Translations under genes and position numbers: made by a program | Shown: piece after piece, positions 44,634 through 53,410 of the stretch | Layout of the letters: each line of letters starts with the position of its first letter | Numbering within the stretch: the first letter of the stretch is position 1 | Origin: Gammaproteobacteria bacterium (ex Lamellibrachia satsuma) | GTDB lineage: Bacteria; Pseudomonadota; Gammaproteobacteria; Chromatiales; Chromatiaceae | Assembly (NCBI GenBank): GCA_019623805.1 | Contig: CP053680.1 | Location: 2,148,001-2,212,000, forward strand | Direction of reading: 5' to 3' | DNA: 64,000 nucleotides | The notes under the pieces: generated by a model | What the model saw: the letters and a program-made list of their open reading frames with translations, nothing else | The model's database searches: none | Told to the model about the DNA's origin: nothing

Positions 44634-45095
44634 TTACTTTCTGCACCATTGCGCCACATCAGCCTTTAACTGCTCAATGAATCGGGCTCTCTCCTCATAG
44701 CTGAAATAGCGCCGTCCATGCTCTTCGGTGTAATCGTAAATGCTGCCGGCGGTTGTGTAGCTCTCCAGCCTTGAACGGGCTTCTTTGCAGCGAGCCGTGC
44801 GTTCGGTTTTTTTCTGCTGTGCTTTCTTCTTCGCCTCTTTGCGTGCCGCCCGCTCTTCACGATAGATGTCGAGCATGCGCTGCCGGGTCGCCTTCCTGTC
44901 GTTGCGGATCGGAGGTGGGGTGCCGTTACCGGGTGAAGTGCGTAACTCTATCTCCTGCCGGTTTTCGGCTATGGGACGGTCGCTGTAGTGAGTTCGCCCC
45001 GCCTCATCCACCCATTTATAGATGCCAGCCTGGGTGCAGGGGATGATCAGCAGACCGACAATAAAACCGACTGTCCACTGAGAGATATGTCCCAT
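44634..45095 (-). CDS. DUF4124 domain protein
   Basis: 153 aa. A signal peptide (about 1-23) ends TQAG and is followed by the DUF4124 motif IYKWVDEAGRTHYSDRPI. A basic coiled coil (about 75-115, ERAARKEAKKKAQQKKTER) and a C-terminal helical region end it. A periplasmic or envelope location is likely. Function of the domain is unknown. It is convergent with the cyclase gene. Confidence 0.82.
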   Translation of the reverse strand: MGHISQWTVGFIVGLLIIPCTQAGIYKWVDEAGRTHYSDRPIAENRQEIELRTSPGNGTPPPIRNDRKATRQRMLDIYREERAARKEAKKKAQQKKTERTARCKEARSRLESYTTAGSIYDYTEEHGRRYFSYEERARFIEQLKADVAQWCRK

Positions 45096-45153
45096 TTGCC
45101 GCTTTCCCTATCTGCCTGATACTCAAGATTACCACGAATGTATTTTTTCGAGA

Positions 45154-45181
45154 CATAAAAAAGGGCGCCAGAGGCGCCCTG
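45154..45181 (-). terminator. Rho-independent terminator after amt
   Basis: On the minus strand AGGGCGCC-TCT-GGCGCCCT is followed by TTTTTT. It ends the porin-glnK-amt transcript. Confidence 0.92.
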
Positions 45182-45208
45182 AAATAGAGAGATAATCGTT
45201 ATTATTCG

Positions 45209-46507
45209 TTACAAACCTGAGCCGCGGGAGCCGGTGAACTCGGGATAGGCTTCCATACCGCACTCGCCGATATCCACGCCTTCATACTCCTCTTCCTCGC
45301 TGACTCGGATACCCATCACGATCTTGATGATCATCCAAACCACAAAACTCGCACCGAATACCCAGATAAAGATCGTCAACAGGCCGACGAGCTGACCTAT
45401 AAAGGTTGCGCCATCATTGGTTAGCGGCACAGCCAGCAGGCCCCACATGCCCACCGCACCATGAACGGAGATCGCACCCACCGGGTCATCGATCTTCAGC
45501 TTGTCCAGGGTAATGATGGAGAAGACCACCAACGCGCCACCTACTGCACCAATCAGTGTTGCCACCAAAGGAGTCGGGGTGGAGGGCTCTGCGGTAATCG
45601 CAACCAGTCCAGCCAAGGCGCCATTCAGAATCATCGAGAGATCCGCCTTGCCAAACAGCATGCGTGCCACGAGCATTGCTGCAACCACACCACCGGCAGC
45701 CGCCGCATTGGTATTGAGGAAGACCATGGCAACAGAGTTGGCGCTGGCAACATCACCCAGCTTGAGCACAGAGCCACCGTTGAAACCGAACCAGCCCATC
45801 CAGAGGATGAAGGTGCCCAGGGTTGCCATCGGCATGTTGGCGCCAGGGATCGGATTCACTCGGCCATCGGCAGAGTATTTGCCCTTTCGAGCGCCCAGCA
45901 AAAGCACACCTGCAAGGGCTGCAGAGGCACCGGCCAGGTGCACGATGCCGGAGCCGGCAAAGTCAGAGAAGCCAAAGTCATCGCCCAGGCTGAAGAGGCC
46001 GAAGACCGACTGGCCGCCCCAGGTCCATGCGCCTTCCATCGGATAGATGACCGAGGTCATCACGACGGCGAAGAGCAGGAAGGCCCACAATTTCATCCGT
46101 TCAGCCACAGCGCCTGAGACGATAGACATAGCCGTCGCCACGAACACTACCTGAAAGAAGAAATCGGAGGCATTTGAATAGACCGAATCACCACCAAAAC
46201 CGGCTTCGGCTGACTCTTTAAGCACGGTCGCGGTCAACGCATCCGCACTCTCCGCTCCATCCAGCGCAATGGCGTTCAGGAAGAGGCCGCCGTCATACAT
46301 GAGGTCGTAACCGACAACCAGGTAGGCGGTACATGCGATGGCGAAAAGCGCCACGTTTTTGGTCAAAATTTCGGTCGTATTCTTGGCCCGAACCAGACCC
46401 GCTTCAAGCATGGCAAACCCTGCTGCCATCCACATCACCAGCGCACCCATCACCAGAAAGTAAAAGGTATCCAGGGCGTACTGTAGTTCGAAAATCTGAT
46501 TTTCCAT
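45209..46507 (-). CDS. amt: Ammonium transporter
   Basis: 432 aa with about eleven transmembrane helices. The family landmarks are present: MWMAAGFAMLEAGLVRAKNT, DFAGSGIVHLAGASAALAGV with the first pore His, and ILWMGWFGFNGGS. The second pore His is in ISVHGAVGMWG. The C-terminal VSEEEEYEGVDIGECGMEAY is the cytoplasmic tail by which GlnK gates the channel. It moves ammonium into the cell. It lies 21 bp after glnK and shares its nitrogen-regulated promoter far upstream. Confidence 0.96.
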   Translation of the reverse strand: MENQIFELQYALDTFYFLVMGALVMWMAAGFAMLEAGLVRAKNTTEILTKNVALFAIACTAYLVVGYDLMYDGGLFLNAIALDGAESADALTATVLKESAEAGFGGDSVYSNASDFFFQVVFVATAMSIVSGAVAERMKLWAFLLFAVVMTSVIYPMEGAWTWGGQSVFGLFSLGDDFGFSDFAGSGIVHLAGASAALAGVLLLGARKGKYSADGRVNPIPGANMPMATLGTFILWMGWFGFNGGSVLKLGDVASANSVAMVFLNTNAAAAGGVVAAMLVARMLFGKADLSMILNGALAGLVAITAEPSTPTPLVATLIGAVGGALVVFSIITLDKLKIDDPVGAISVHGAVGMWGLLAVPLTNDGATFIGQLVGLLTIFIWVFGASFVVWMIIKIVMGIRVSEEEEYEGVDIGECGMEAYPEFTGSRGSGL

Positions 46508-46528
46508 CTGCTTAACCTCTCAATTGAC

Positions 46529-46879
<351 letters not shown>

Positions 46880-46888
46880 TTAATTCGT

Positions 46889-46912
46889 CCGGCCCGCCAG
46901 TGGGCGGGCCGT
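46889..46912. promoter_or_regulatory. Intercistronic hairpin between porin gene and glnK
   Basis: GGCCCGCC-AGTG-GGCGGGCC is a strong stem (46891-46910) without a T-run in either direction. It may stabilise the upstream porin message or lower read-through into glnK-amt. Confidence 0.5.
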
Positions 46913-46933
46913 GGGTTATGATGCAGGCCTGAA

Positions 46934-47638
46934 TTAGAAGGACTTACTCCAGGAGACAAAGAATTTAATGTCGGAGCCATCCATGTCTGTATCCGCAAGG
47001 CTCAGGCTGACATCACCGTAGTCACCGGCGGTCTTGCTCACGTCGACCTGGTAGTGGGTGTAGTCATCATCGCTGCTGTTGGTGAAGTCATACTTGCCGA
47101 CAGTACCGCCGATGCTGAAATCCTGGGGCAGGTCGAAACTCACGCCAGCGTAGTAGTACATGTCGCCACTGACGTAGAGGCCGGTGTCGTCATCGGCTTG
47201 GCCGCTGAGAGTGTAGTTCAGACCTGCGGAGAGGAATTTCCAGCTACCGCTCAAACCGAGTTCGAGGAAATTGGAGTCTGCAGTGTCATCATAGGTGTAG
47301 TAGATCAGGCCTGCGTCGTAGCCGAAGTCGCCGATCTCACCGGCATAACCGCCATAGAGATCGAGTTCATAACTGACTGGACTGGGAGTTGTTGCACCGG
47401 CACCGTCAACTGTGCTCCAGTCAACGTTGGAAGCCCATGCGCCAGCGTAGAAACCGCTGCCGTGAGCGTAGTCCACGCCGCCGGAAACAGCTGCGCCGTC
47501 ATCTGTCTGAGTCACGCCGCGCCAGATATAGTTACTCGTGACGCCAATGTTCATGCTGAACTCATTGTCCGCAACGGACAGGCCAGACATGCTCAGCATA
47601 ACTGCACCGCAGGCCAAGGCGATTTTATTCATCTTCAT
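46934..47638 (-). CDS. TorF-family outer-membrane porin
   Basis: 234 aa. A signal peptide (about 1-23, ending SVADN) precedes a beta-barrel that opens with NIGVTSNYIWRGVTQTDDGA, the typical beginning of the TorF/TIGR02001 group, and ends in the membrane-targeting SWSKSF. Strands such as GGVDYAHGSGFYAGAWASNV alternate polar and aromatic residues. Being first in the operon with glnK and amt, it probably lets nitrogen compounds through the outer membrane under nitrogen limitation; this is inference from position. Confidence 0.85.
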   Translation of the reverse strand: MKMNKIALACGAVMLSMSGLSVADNEFSMNIGVTSNYIWRGVTQTDDGAAVSGGVDYAHGSGFYAGAWASNVDWSTVDGAGATTPSPVSYELDLYGGYAGEIGDFGYDAGLIYYTYDDTADSNFLELGLSGSWKFLSAGLNYTLSGQADDDTGLYVSGDMYYYAGVSFDLPQDFSIGGTVGKYDFTNSSDDDYTHYQVDVSKTAGDYGDVSLSLADTDMDGSDIKFFVSWSKSF

Positions 47639-47726
47639 GTTCGTTTCCTCACTCTAGGTTTCTAAAATTAATCAATTCGGTGCAGTGTCTGATGCAGCTG
47701 CAATTATGGATCTCACGCATAGGAAA

Positions 47727-47741
47727 GCAGAAGTCGTGCCA
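47727..47741 (-). promoter_or_regulatory. Sigma-54 promoter of the porin-glnK-amt operon
   Basis: On the minus strand TTGGCACGACTTCTGCT matches the sigma-54 consensus YTGGCACGRNNNTTGCW except CTGC for TTGC, with correct 5-base spacing between GG and GC elements. It lies about 90 bases before the porin ATG. Confidence 0.85.
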
Positions 47742-47816
47742 ATCTATTTTTTTATTAGTTATTTCAGTATGTTGCACGATTTTATGGTATTCATTGTTCA
47801 TGCGTAACATCTATCT

Positions 47817-47862
47817 TGCACCAGGATGAAATGAGATTCGGTATAGGGCACCACCTTGGTGC
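47817..47862 (-). promoter_or_regulatory. NtrC enhancer sites
   Basis: GCACCACCTTGGTGC (47848-47862) is a perfect NtrC palindrome GCACCA-N3-TGGTGC. A weaker second site, TGCACCAGGATGAAAT, is centred 30 bases closer to the promoter. Their centres fall about 140 and 110 bases upstream of the expected start of transcription, as at glnA of enteric bacteria. Confidence 0.75.
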
Positions 47863-47938
47863 GCTGTTTTGGTGCGTAGCTAAAATGTTAGCGAAAGGGG
47901 CTCTGGACAAGCGCCTGACTGCCCGTTAAGGTGCTTTC

Positions 47939-48193
47939 ATGCTTGACCCGAAACTCATTGATGACTTGGCCGAACGGCTTGCCGGAAGCGTGCCGGGCGG
48001 TATCCAGATCCTGCAGGATGATCTGGAGAAGAACCTGCGTGCGACTCTGGAGGCCGGACTCGCCAAACTCGACCTGGTGACAAGGGAGGAGTTTGATGTG
48101 CAGAGCGCTGTGCTGCTCCGTACCAGAGAAAAACTCGATCGGCTGGAAGCCATCATCCGGGAGTTGGAGGCAAAACAGTCGCCAGGGGCGTAG
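47939..48193 (+). CDS. ubiK: Ubiquinone biosynthesis accessory factor UbiK
   Basis: 84 aa coiled-coil protein of the UbiK/YqiC family. MLDPKLIDDLAERLAGSVPG at the start and the C-terminal helix DVQSAVLLRTREKLDRLEAI match the family. UbiK binds UbiJ and helps the aerobic ubiquinone assembly complex at the membrane. It is divergent from the porin operon. A REP palindrome followed by ATTTTTA lies 1 base after the stop and may serve as its terminator. Confidence 0.9.
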   Translation: MLDPKLIDDLAERLAGSVPGGIQILQDDLEKNLRATLEAGLAKLDLVTREEFDVQSAVLLRTREKLDRLEAIIRELEAKQSPGA

Positions 48194-48219
48194 GCCCGAT
48201 CAAGCGTAGCGGATCGGGC
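48194..48219. repeat. REP-like palindrome, GATCAAGCGTAG family
   Basis: GCCCGATC and GATCGGGC arms around AAGCGTAGCG, directly after ubiK and followed by ATTTTTA, so it may act as a terminator. Confidence 0.7.
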
Positions 48220-48268
48220 ATTTTTAGCATGGCCAGCCTGATAATGTGGTTGCCGGCTCCGCCAGGAT

Positions 48269-48297
48269 GTAGGGTGTGCCGTGCGCACCATGATTGC
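48269..48297. repeat. REP-like unit, GGTGCGCC family
   Basis: GTAGGGTGTGCCGTGCGCAC then CATGATTGC; close copies lie at 51913-51942 and 58515-58543. The inverse GGTGCGCATGGCGCACC follows at about 48310-48326. Confidence 0.65.
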
Positions 48298-48370
48298 AGC
48301 TTGTTTTGGTGCGCATGGCGCACCCCACACATCCTAATTTAATTAAACCGGTATGCCAGGGAAGGTATCC

Positions 48371-49897
48371 ATGTCACTCGCAATCCTCTATTGCCGCGCC
48401 CGTGAGGGCATCAAGGCGCCGCTCGTCACCGTCGAGGTGCATCTCGCCAACGGTCTTCCCAGCCTCTCCATCGTAGGCCTGCCTGAACTGGCGGTCCGGG
48501 AGAGCAAGGATCGTGTGCGTGGGGCGCTGCTCAACAGCCATTTCGAGTTTCCGGCCCGACGTATCATTATCAATCTCGCCCCTGCTGATCTGCCCAAAGA
48601 GGGCGGGCGTTTCGATTTACCCATTGCGCTGGGGATCCTGGCAGCCTCGGGCCAGTTGCGACTGGAAGGGCTCGATAATTACGAGTTTGTCGGTGAATTG
48701 GCGCTTTCCGGGGCGCTAAGACCGATAAAAGGGGTGTTGCCGGTGGCGCTGGCCGCCAGAGATGCCGGGCGCAGCCTGATCCTGCCCCAGGAGAATATTG
48801 CTGAGGCGGCGTTGGTGCAGGGTGGGCAGGCACTCTCCGCAACCCACCTGCTGGAGGTCTGCGCTCATCTGGACGGGCGGGAGAAGATTCCGGACTGGGA
48901 GGCCGGTAATGAAACGCCAATAGTGGACAGCCTGCCTGACCTTGCGGATGTCCAGGGACAACACCAGGCTCGCCGTGCCTTGGAGATCGCAGCGGCAGGC
49001 GCCCATTCGCTGCTCTATCTCGGTCCTCCGGGAACCGGCAAATCGATGTTGGCGACCCGCCTGCCTGGCATCCTGCCGGAGATGACAGAGGTCGAGGCGC
49101 TGGAGAGTGCGGCCATTCGATCCGTGGCAGGCCGGACGCTGGAGGTGGCCCGGTGGCGGCAGCGCCCATTTCGCGCACCTCACCACACGGCATCTGCGGT
49201 GGCTCTGGTGGGTGGCGGAGGCAATCCCAAGCCGGGGGAGATCTCCCTGGCCCATCACGGTGTGCTCTTTCTGGATGAGCTGCCGGAGTTTGAGCGGCGG
49301 GTGCTGGAGGTGCTGCGGGAGCCGATGGAGACGGGGCAGATCACCATCTCGCGGGCCAGTCGCCAGGCGGAGTATCCTGCCCATTTCCAACTGATTGCGG
49401 CGATGAACCCCTGCCCCTGCGGCCATCTTGGCGATGGTACCAGCCGCTGTCGCTGCACCAGTGAACAGATCGCCCGTTACCGTGGGCGTATCTCCGGTCC
49501 TCTGCTCGACCGCATCGATATGCATGTGGAGGTTCCCCGGCAGGATATTCAACTGATCTCCCGACCGCAGTCGTCTGTGGCGGAATCGAGTGCCCAAGTG
49601 CGGTGCAGAGTGGCGGCGGCGCGGTTGCTGCAACAGGCGCGCCAAGGCAAACCCAATCGGGCGCTGGAGGGAGTGGATGTGGATCGCTTTGCACCGCCGG
49701 ACGAGGCGGGGCGGCAGTTGTTGCAGCGCGCAATGGAGCGATTGGGGCTCTCCATGCGGGCCTACCACAGGATTTTGAAAGTGGCCCGCACCATCGCAGA
49801 TCTGGAGGGTGAGGCGCAGATCCAGTCGGTTCACCTGAGCGAAGCGATTGGACTACGGCGTTTTGACCGGACCCTGCCTGGCACTACGCCGATCTAG
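48371..49897 (+). CDS. comM: YifB/ComM Mg-chelatase-like ATPase
   Basis: 508 aa from ATG 48371. The N-terminal Lon-protease-like domain (LAILYCRAREGIKAPLVTVE, about 1-170) is followed by an AAA+ core with Walker A LGPPGTGKSMLATRLPGILP, Walker B FLDELPEFE and the ISRASRQAEYPAHFQLIAAM region, then CPCGHLGD and the lid (MRAYHRILKVARTIADLEGE). ComM is a hexameric helicase that promotes branch migration in natural transformation. Finding it does not prove competence. Confidence 0.94.
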   Translation: MSLAILYCRAREGIKAPLVTVEVHLANGLPSLSIVGLPELAVRESKDRVRGALLNSHFEFPARRIIINLAPADLPKEGGRFDLPIALGILAASGQLRLEGLDNYEFVGELALSGALRPIKGVLPVALAARDAGRSLILPQENIAEAALVQGGQALSATHLLEVCAHLDGREKIPDWEAGNETPIVDSLPDLADVQGQHQARRALEIAAAGAHSLLYLGPPGTGKSMLATRLPGILPEMTEVEALESAAIRSVAGRTLEVARWRQRPFRAPHHTASAVALVGGGGNPKPGEISLAHHGVLFLDELPEFERRVLEVLREPMETGQITISRASRQAEYPAHFQLIAAMNPCPCGHLGDGTSRCRCTSEQIARYRGRISGPLLDRIDMHVEVPRQDIQLISRPQSSVAESSAQVRCRVAAARLLQQARQGKPNRALEGVDVDRFAPPDEAGRQLLQRAMERLGLSMRAYHRILKVARTIADLEGEAQIQSVHLSEAIGLRRFDRTLPGTTPI

Positions 49898-49926
49898 CCT
49901 TATGGCAAGAGGGCAAAATGTAGGAT

Positions 49927-49947
49927 GGGTTAGCGATAGCGTAACCC
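49927..49947. repeat. REP-like palindrome, GGGTTA family
   Basis: GGGTTA and TAACCC arms around GCGATAGCG. Relative of the unit at 14566-14589. Confidence 0.6.
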
Positions 49948-49993
49948 AACAAAACCAGGCGCGCTTTCCTCTGCACTGGTAAACTCCGCAGCC

Positions 49994-51901
49994 ATGTTGC
50001 GCTTTGAAAAACTGAGTCTGCGTCGCGGTATCAAACTGTTGTTTGAGAATGCTTCGTTTACGCTACACACTGGATGGAAAACCGGCATCACGGGTGGTAA
50101 CGGCACGGGTAAATCGAGCCTGTTCAGCCTGATCCTGGGTCAACTGCAGGCGGATGAGGGTGAATTGCATCTGCCGCCCAAGCTTGAGATCGCGCACGTT
50201 GCCCAGGAGACACCCTCTTTGGCACGGCCTGCCATCGAATATGTCATCGACGGAGACAGTGAGCTGCGCAAATGCGAGCAGGCATTGGCAGAGGCCGAAT
50301 CAGCAGGCGATGGTGGCGCCCAGGCCCGGCTGCATGAACTGCTGCATACGATAGGCGGATATACCGCCCGCAGCCGCGCCGGTCAGTTGATGCACGGACT
50401 CGGTTTCACCGCTGTCGAGGAGGAGCGGCCGGTCAACAGCTTCTCCGGTGGATGGCGGATGCGTCTCAATCTGGCGCAGGCGTTGATGTGCCGCTCGGAT
50501 CTGCTGCTGCTGGACGAGCCGACCAACCACCTGGATCTGGATGCAGTGATCTGGTTGGAGGAGTGGCTGCGCAGCTATCCCGGCACCCTGCTGCTGATCT
50601 CCCATGACCGGGATTTTCTCGACCGGGTGGCGGATCACATCGCCCACATTGAACAGCAACGGGCAGAACTCTATACAGGCAACTACGCCACCTTTGAGCA
50701 GACCCGGGCCGCCCGGCTGGCAAACCAGCAGGTGGAGTACGAAAAGCAGCAGCGGGAGGTGGCGCATATCCGCAGTTATGTGGACCGGTTTCGGGCAAAA
50801 GCGACCAAGGCCCGCCAGGCCCAGAGTCGGCTGAAGGCACTGGAGCGGATGGAACTGATCGCGCCGGCCCATGTGGATTCACAGTTCCATTTCAGCTTTC
50901 TTGAGCCGGAGAAGAACCCGCATCCGCTGCTGCAGCTGGAGCAGGTGGATGGGGGTTATGATGAGTCGCCGGTATTCAGAAAGGCCACCGTGTTGATCGA
51001 GCCGGGCGACCGCGTAGGCCTGCTGGGCCCCAATGGGGCAGGTAAATCCACCTTGATCAAACTGCTAGCCGGATCACTCGAGCCGCTGGCCGGGCTCAGG
51101 CATCCGGCCCAGGATTTGCGCATCGGCTATTTTGCCCAGCACCAGATTGAACAGCTAGATCCTGAGGCGAGTCCACTGTTGCACCTGGAACGGCTCGACC
51201 CCCTGGCATCTGAGCAGCGTCTGCGGGATTTTGTTGGCGGTTTCGGTTTTCGCGGAGATCGCGCCAAGGAGAAGGTGGCGCCCTTTTCCGGCGGCGAGAA
51301 GGCGCGCCTGGTACTGGCATTGCTGGTCTATCAGCGCCCCAATCTGCTGCTGCTCGATGAGCCGACCAACCATCTCGATCTGGAGATGCGTCATGCCCTG
51401 GGTTCGGCGCTGCAGGAATTTGCCGGGGCGATGGTGATCGTCTCCCATGACCGCCACCTGCTGCGCATCACCACCGATCAGCTTTGGCTGGTGCATGCTG
51501 GACGGGTAGAGGAGTTTGCCGGTGATCTGGATGACTACCCGGCCTGGCTGGTGGAACAGCGACGCCAGACCAATGGCGGTGAAAATCAGTTGGCGGATGG
51601 CGAGCATACCGCCAAAACACGCCGGGACCGCAAGCGACAGGAGGCGGAGTTACGCAGGCAGCTAAAGCCCTTGCGCAACAGGCTGAAAAAACTCGAAACG
51701 GAGATGGAACGTTGTCAGCAACAACAACAGGATTTGGAAGAGATTCTGGCCGATACGGGACTCTATCAGGATGATCGTAAAGAGGAGATGCGCAGACGGC
51801 TGGCTGAGAAGGCGGCGATTGATGCGTTGTTATCAGACACCGAAGAGGCATGGCTGGAGGCAGGAGAGGCGCTCGAAACTGCGCAGTCTGAAATCGGCTG
51901 A
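49994..51901 (+). CDS. ABC-F family ATPase, YheS-like
   Basis: 635 aa with two ABC cassettes and no transmembrane helix. Walker A GGNGTGKSS (first) and GPNGAGKSTLIKLL (second), signatures FSGGWRMRLNLAQAL and FSGGEKARLVLALLVYQ, and LLLDEPTNHLDL in both. The linker with QQREVAHIRSYVDRFRAKA is the ribosome-facing P-site motif of ABC-F proteins. A C-terminal coiled coil (about 545-630) resembles YheS/Uup. Such proteins act on stalled ribosomes. It is not a transporter. Confidence 0.92.
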   Translation: MLRFEKLSLRRGIKLLFENASFTLHTGWKTGITGGNGTGKSSLFSLILGQLQADEGELHLPPKLEIAHVAQETPSLARPAIEYVIDGDSELRKCEQALAEAESAGDGGAQARLHELLHTIGGYTARSRAGQLMHGLGFTAVEEERPVNSFSGGWRMRLNLAQALMCRSDLLLLDEPTNHLDLDAVIWLEEWLRSYPGTLLLISHDRDFLDRVADHIAHIEQQRAELYTGNYATFEQTRAARLANQQVEYEKQQREVAHIRSYVDRFRAKATKARQAQSRLKALERMELIAPAHVDSQFHFSFLEPEKNPHPLLQLEQVDGGYDESPVFRKATVLIEPGDRVGLLGPNGAGKSTLIKLLAGSLEPLAGLRHPAQDLRIGYFAQHQIEQLDPEASPLLHLERLDPLASEQRLRDFVGGFGFRGDRAKEKVAPFSGGEKARLVLALLVYQRPNLLLLDEPTNHLDLEMRHALGSALQEFAGAMVIVSHDRHLLRITTDQLWLVHAGRVEEFAGDLDDYPAWLVEQRRQTNGGENQLADGEHTAKTRRDRKRQEAELRRQLKPLRNRLKKLETEMERCQQQQQDLEEILADTGLYQDDRKEEMRRRLAEKAAIDALLSDTEEAWLEAGEALETAQSEIG

Positions 51902-52274
51902 ATCTGCCGAGCGTAGGGTGCGCCGTGCGCACCATAGATTGCTAACGCTGCGCGCCATGGAGAGCGAAGCGAGGGCGCGTAGTCCCCGGAAGGCGTAGGC
52001 GCGGGCGTATGGCCGGAGTGGCGGAAGAACGAAGTTCTGCAGCCAGCGGAGGCCATATGCAAGCGCATCCGACACGCCGTCTAGCCATTTGAGGTAGTGC
52101 TGCGTAGCCAGCGCCGAGCGAAGCAATGGTGTGGCGAAGCGGCACGGACGCAGGGCGGCCGGGGCACAATAGGCTGTCGTGACAAGCGAGGGCGAAAGGG
52201 GGACTGGGATGTCCCGTTTCGCATCCTGAGCGTCGCGACACACTTGATAACTATTTTTTTCTGGTATCCTCGAT
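51902..52274. repeat. Gene-free GC-rich block with strong nested hairpins
   Basis: It begins with a GGTGCGCC-type REP unit (51913-51942). A long nested stem follows at 51993-52079: GCGTATGGCC (52006-52015) pairs with GGCCATATGC (52052-52061), enclosing AGAAC-GAA-GTTCT (52027-52039). The rest (52080-52230) is rich in GCGAAGC-type motifs. Long reverse frames cross it but have no protein-like features. It looks like a repeat cluster or an unrecognised structured RNA. Confidence 0.5.
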
Positions 52275-52745
52275 ATGAAAAGTCTGCTGTTTTCCCTGTT
52301 TCTGCTGCTTGTCGCTTACGTCGTCTGGCCTTATACGACGGTCTATCAGTTGGATCGGACGATGCAGGAGAGCGATCGTGAGGCCTTTGCCGGCCTGGTG
52401 GATATCCGCTCCATCCGCGAGCAGATTAAGCGCAAGATGAATAAAGACCTGGAGAGTGGCGTTGGGGACGTCTCCAATGAATTTGTCGACTGGCTGCAAA
52501 ACGGTATCCAGACGCTTGGCAGCAATGCGGTGGAACATCTGGTCGATCTTGACTGGGCGGTATTGCAATTACGCGCCCACAATCCGGACAAGCGTAGAGG
52601 TGGTTTTCTGAAGCAGCTCGATTACGCTTTCTTCGATGGCCCGGACAGCCTGTTGCTTCGCATTGGCGATTTGGGCGACGATCCTGTGCACGCACGTCTC
52701 ACTCTGGAGAATTGGAGCTGGCGGGTAACGGCGATCTATAACTAG
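52275..52745 (+). CDS. DUF2939 protein
   Basis: 156 aa. A short N-terminal hydrophobic helix (LLFSLFLLLVAYVVWPYTTV) is a signal anchor, followed by QLDRTMQESDREAFAGLVDI and SIREQIKRKMNKDLE, the DUF2939 pattern of a membrane-anchored periplasmic domain. The function is unknown. A REP-like palindrome follows the stop. Confidence 0.8.
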   Translation: MKSLLFSLFLLLVAYVVWPYTTVYQLDRTMQESDREAFAGLVDIRSIREQIKRKMNKDLESGVGDVSNEFVDWLQNGIQTLGSNAVEHLVDLDWAVLQLRAHNPDKRRGGFLKQLDYAFFDGPDSLLLRIGDLGDDPVHARLTLENWSWRVTAIYN

Positions 52746-52757
52746 CTGCGATGTATT

Positions 52758-52826
52758 TGTAGGAGCGGTGCCCTCGCCGCGATTTATCCATCTACGGAGT
52801 AATCGCGGCGGGGCGCCGCTCCCACA
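52758..52826. repeat. REP-like inverted pair (GTAGGAGCGG type)
   Basis: TGTAGGAGCGGTGCCC with CGCCGCGATT (52758-52784) is answered by AATCGCGGCG and GGCGCCGCTCCCACA (52801-52826). This resembles the paired repeats common in pseudomonads and other gammaproteobacteria. Confidence 0.75.
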
Positions 52827-52858
52827 ATTAAATAGACGCTCCAATGAGCGGAGACTGA

Positions 52859-53410
52859 CTATTCTTTCCGGCAGTGCTGCAACTGATCCCGCACCTTATC
52901 CAGCCCCAGTTCACGCATCTTCTCTACGTTACGCTTTGGGATCTGCTCAGGACTGGGGTAGTGCTTTAGCGCACGGGCCATGGGCTCTTCACGGATCAGG
53001 TGGAACATGGGGAAGGGTGAACGATTGGTATAGTTGGCCGGATCGTCTGCCTCTGCTTCCTCGAAGCGGTAGTCTGGATGGAAGCTGGCCAGTTGCAGGA
53101 CACCGCCAAGACCTGCTTCCGCTATGGCTTCATCGGCCGAATAGAGCAGCTCCAGGTAGTCGTCGAAGGCGTCCAGCCCCTCCGGCGCGATGAAGAGTCC
53201 GGTCTCGACTTCTGTCTCGGGCAGGTTTACCAGCGTATCCATCTCTGACAGCAGGGCGCGGTAGATCTCCTCGGGGGTTTGCCCAGCGCAGACGCTGAAG
53301 CGGATGAGCCCCGCCTGTAACGGCGCAGATGCAAAGGGGCAGAGGTTGAGTCCCACCACTACGTCACGAACCCAGTTTTCCGTGATGCGAATGACCGCTG
53401 TGCTATCCAT
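52859..53410 (-). CDS. DUF1415 protein
   Basis: 183 aa from ATG 53410. ITENWVRDVVVGLNLCPFAS is the DUF1415 signature with its conserved NLCPFA cysteine, and LQLASFHPDYRFEEAEADDP then NRSPFPMFHLIREEPMARAL fit the rest of the family. No function is established. The start overlaps the end of the MOSC gene by 8 bases, so the two genes are coupled. Confidence 0.85.
   Translation of the reverse strand: MDSTAVIRITENWVRDVVVGLNLCPFASAPLQAGLIRFSVCAGQTPEEIYRALLSEMDTLVNLPETEVETGLFIAPEGLDAFDDYLELLYSADEAIAEAGLGGVLQLASFHPDYRFEEAEADDPANYTNRSPFPMFHLIREEPMARALKHYPSPEQIPKRNVEKMRELGLDKVRDQLQHCRKE

Noticed and set aside
49994-51901. ABC transporter ATPase
   Set aside because: Two cassettes in one chain with the ABC-F linker and no permease partner indicate a ribosome-associated ABC-F protein.
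51833-52243. Reverse frame of 136 codons after the ABC-F gene
   Set aside because: It covers REP and hairpin repeats and reads Pro/Arg-rich without domains; the block is better seen as non-coding.
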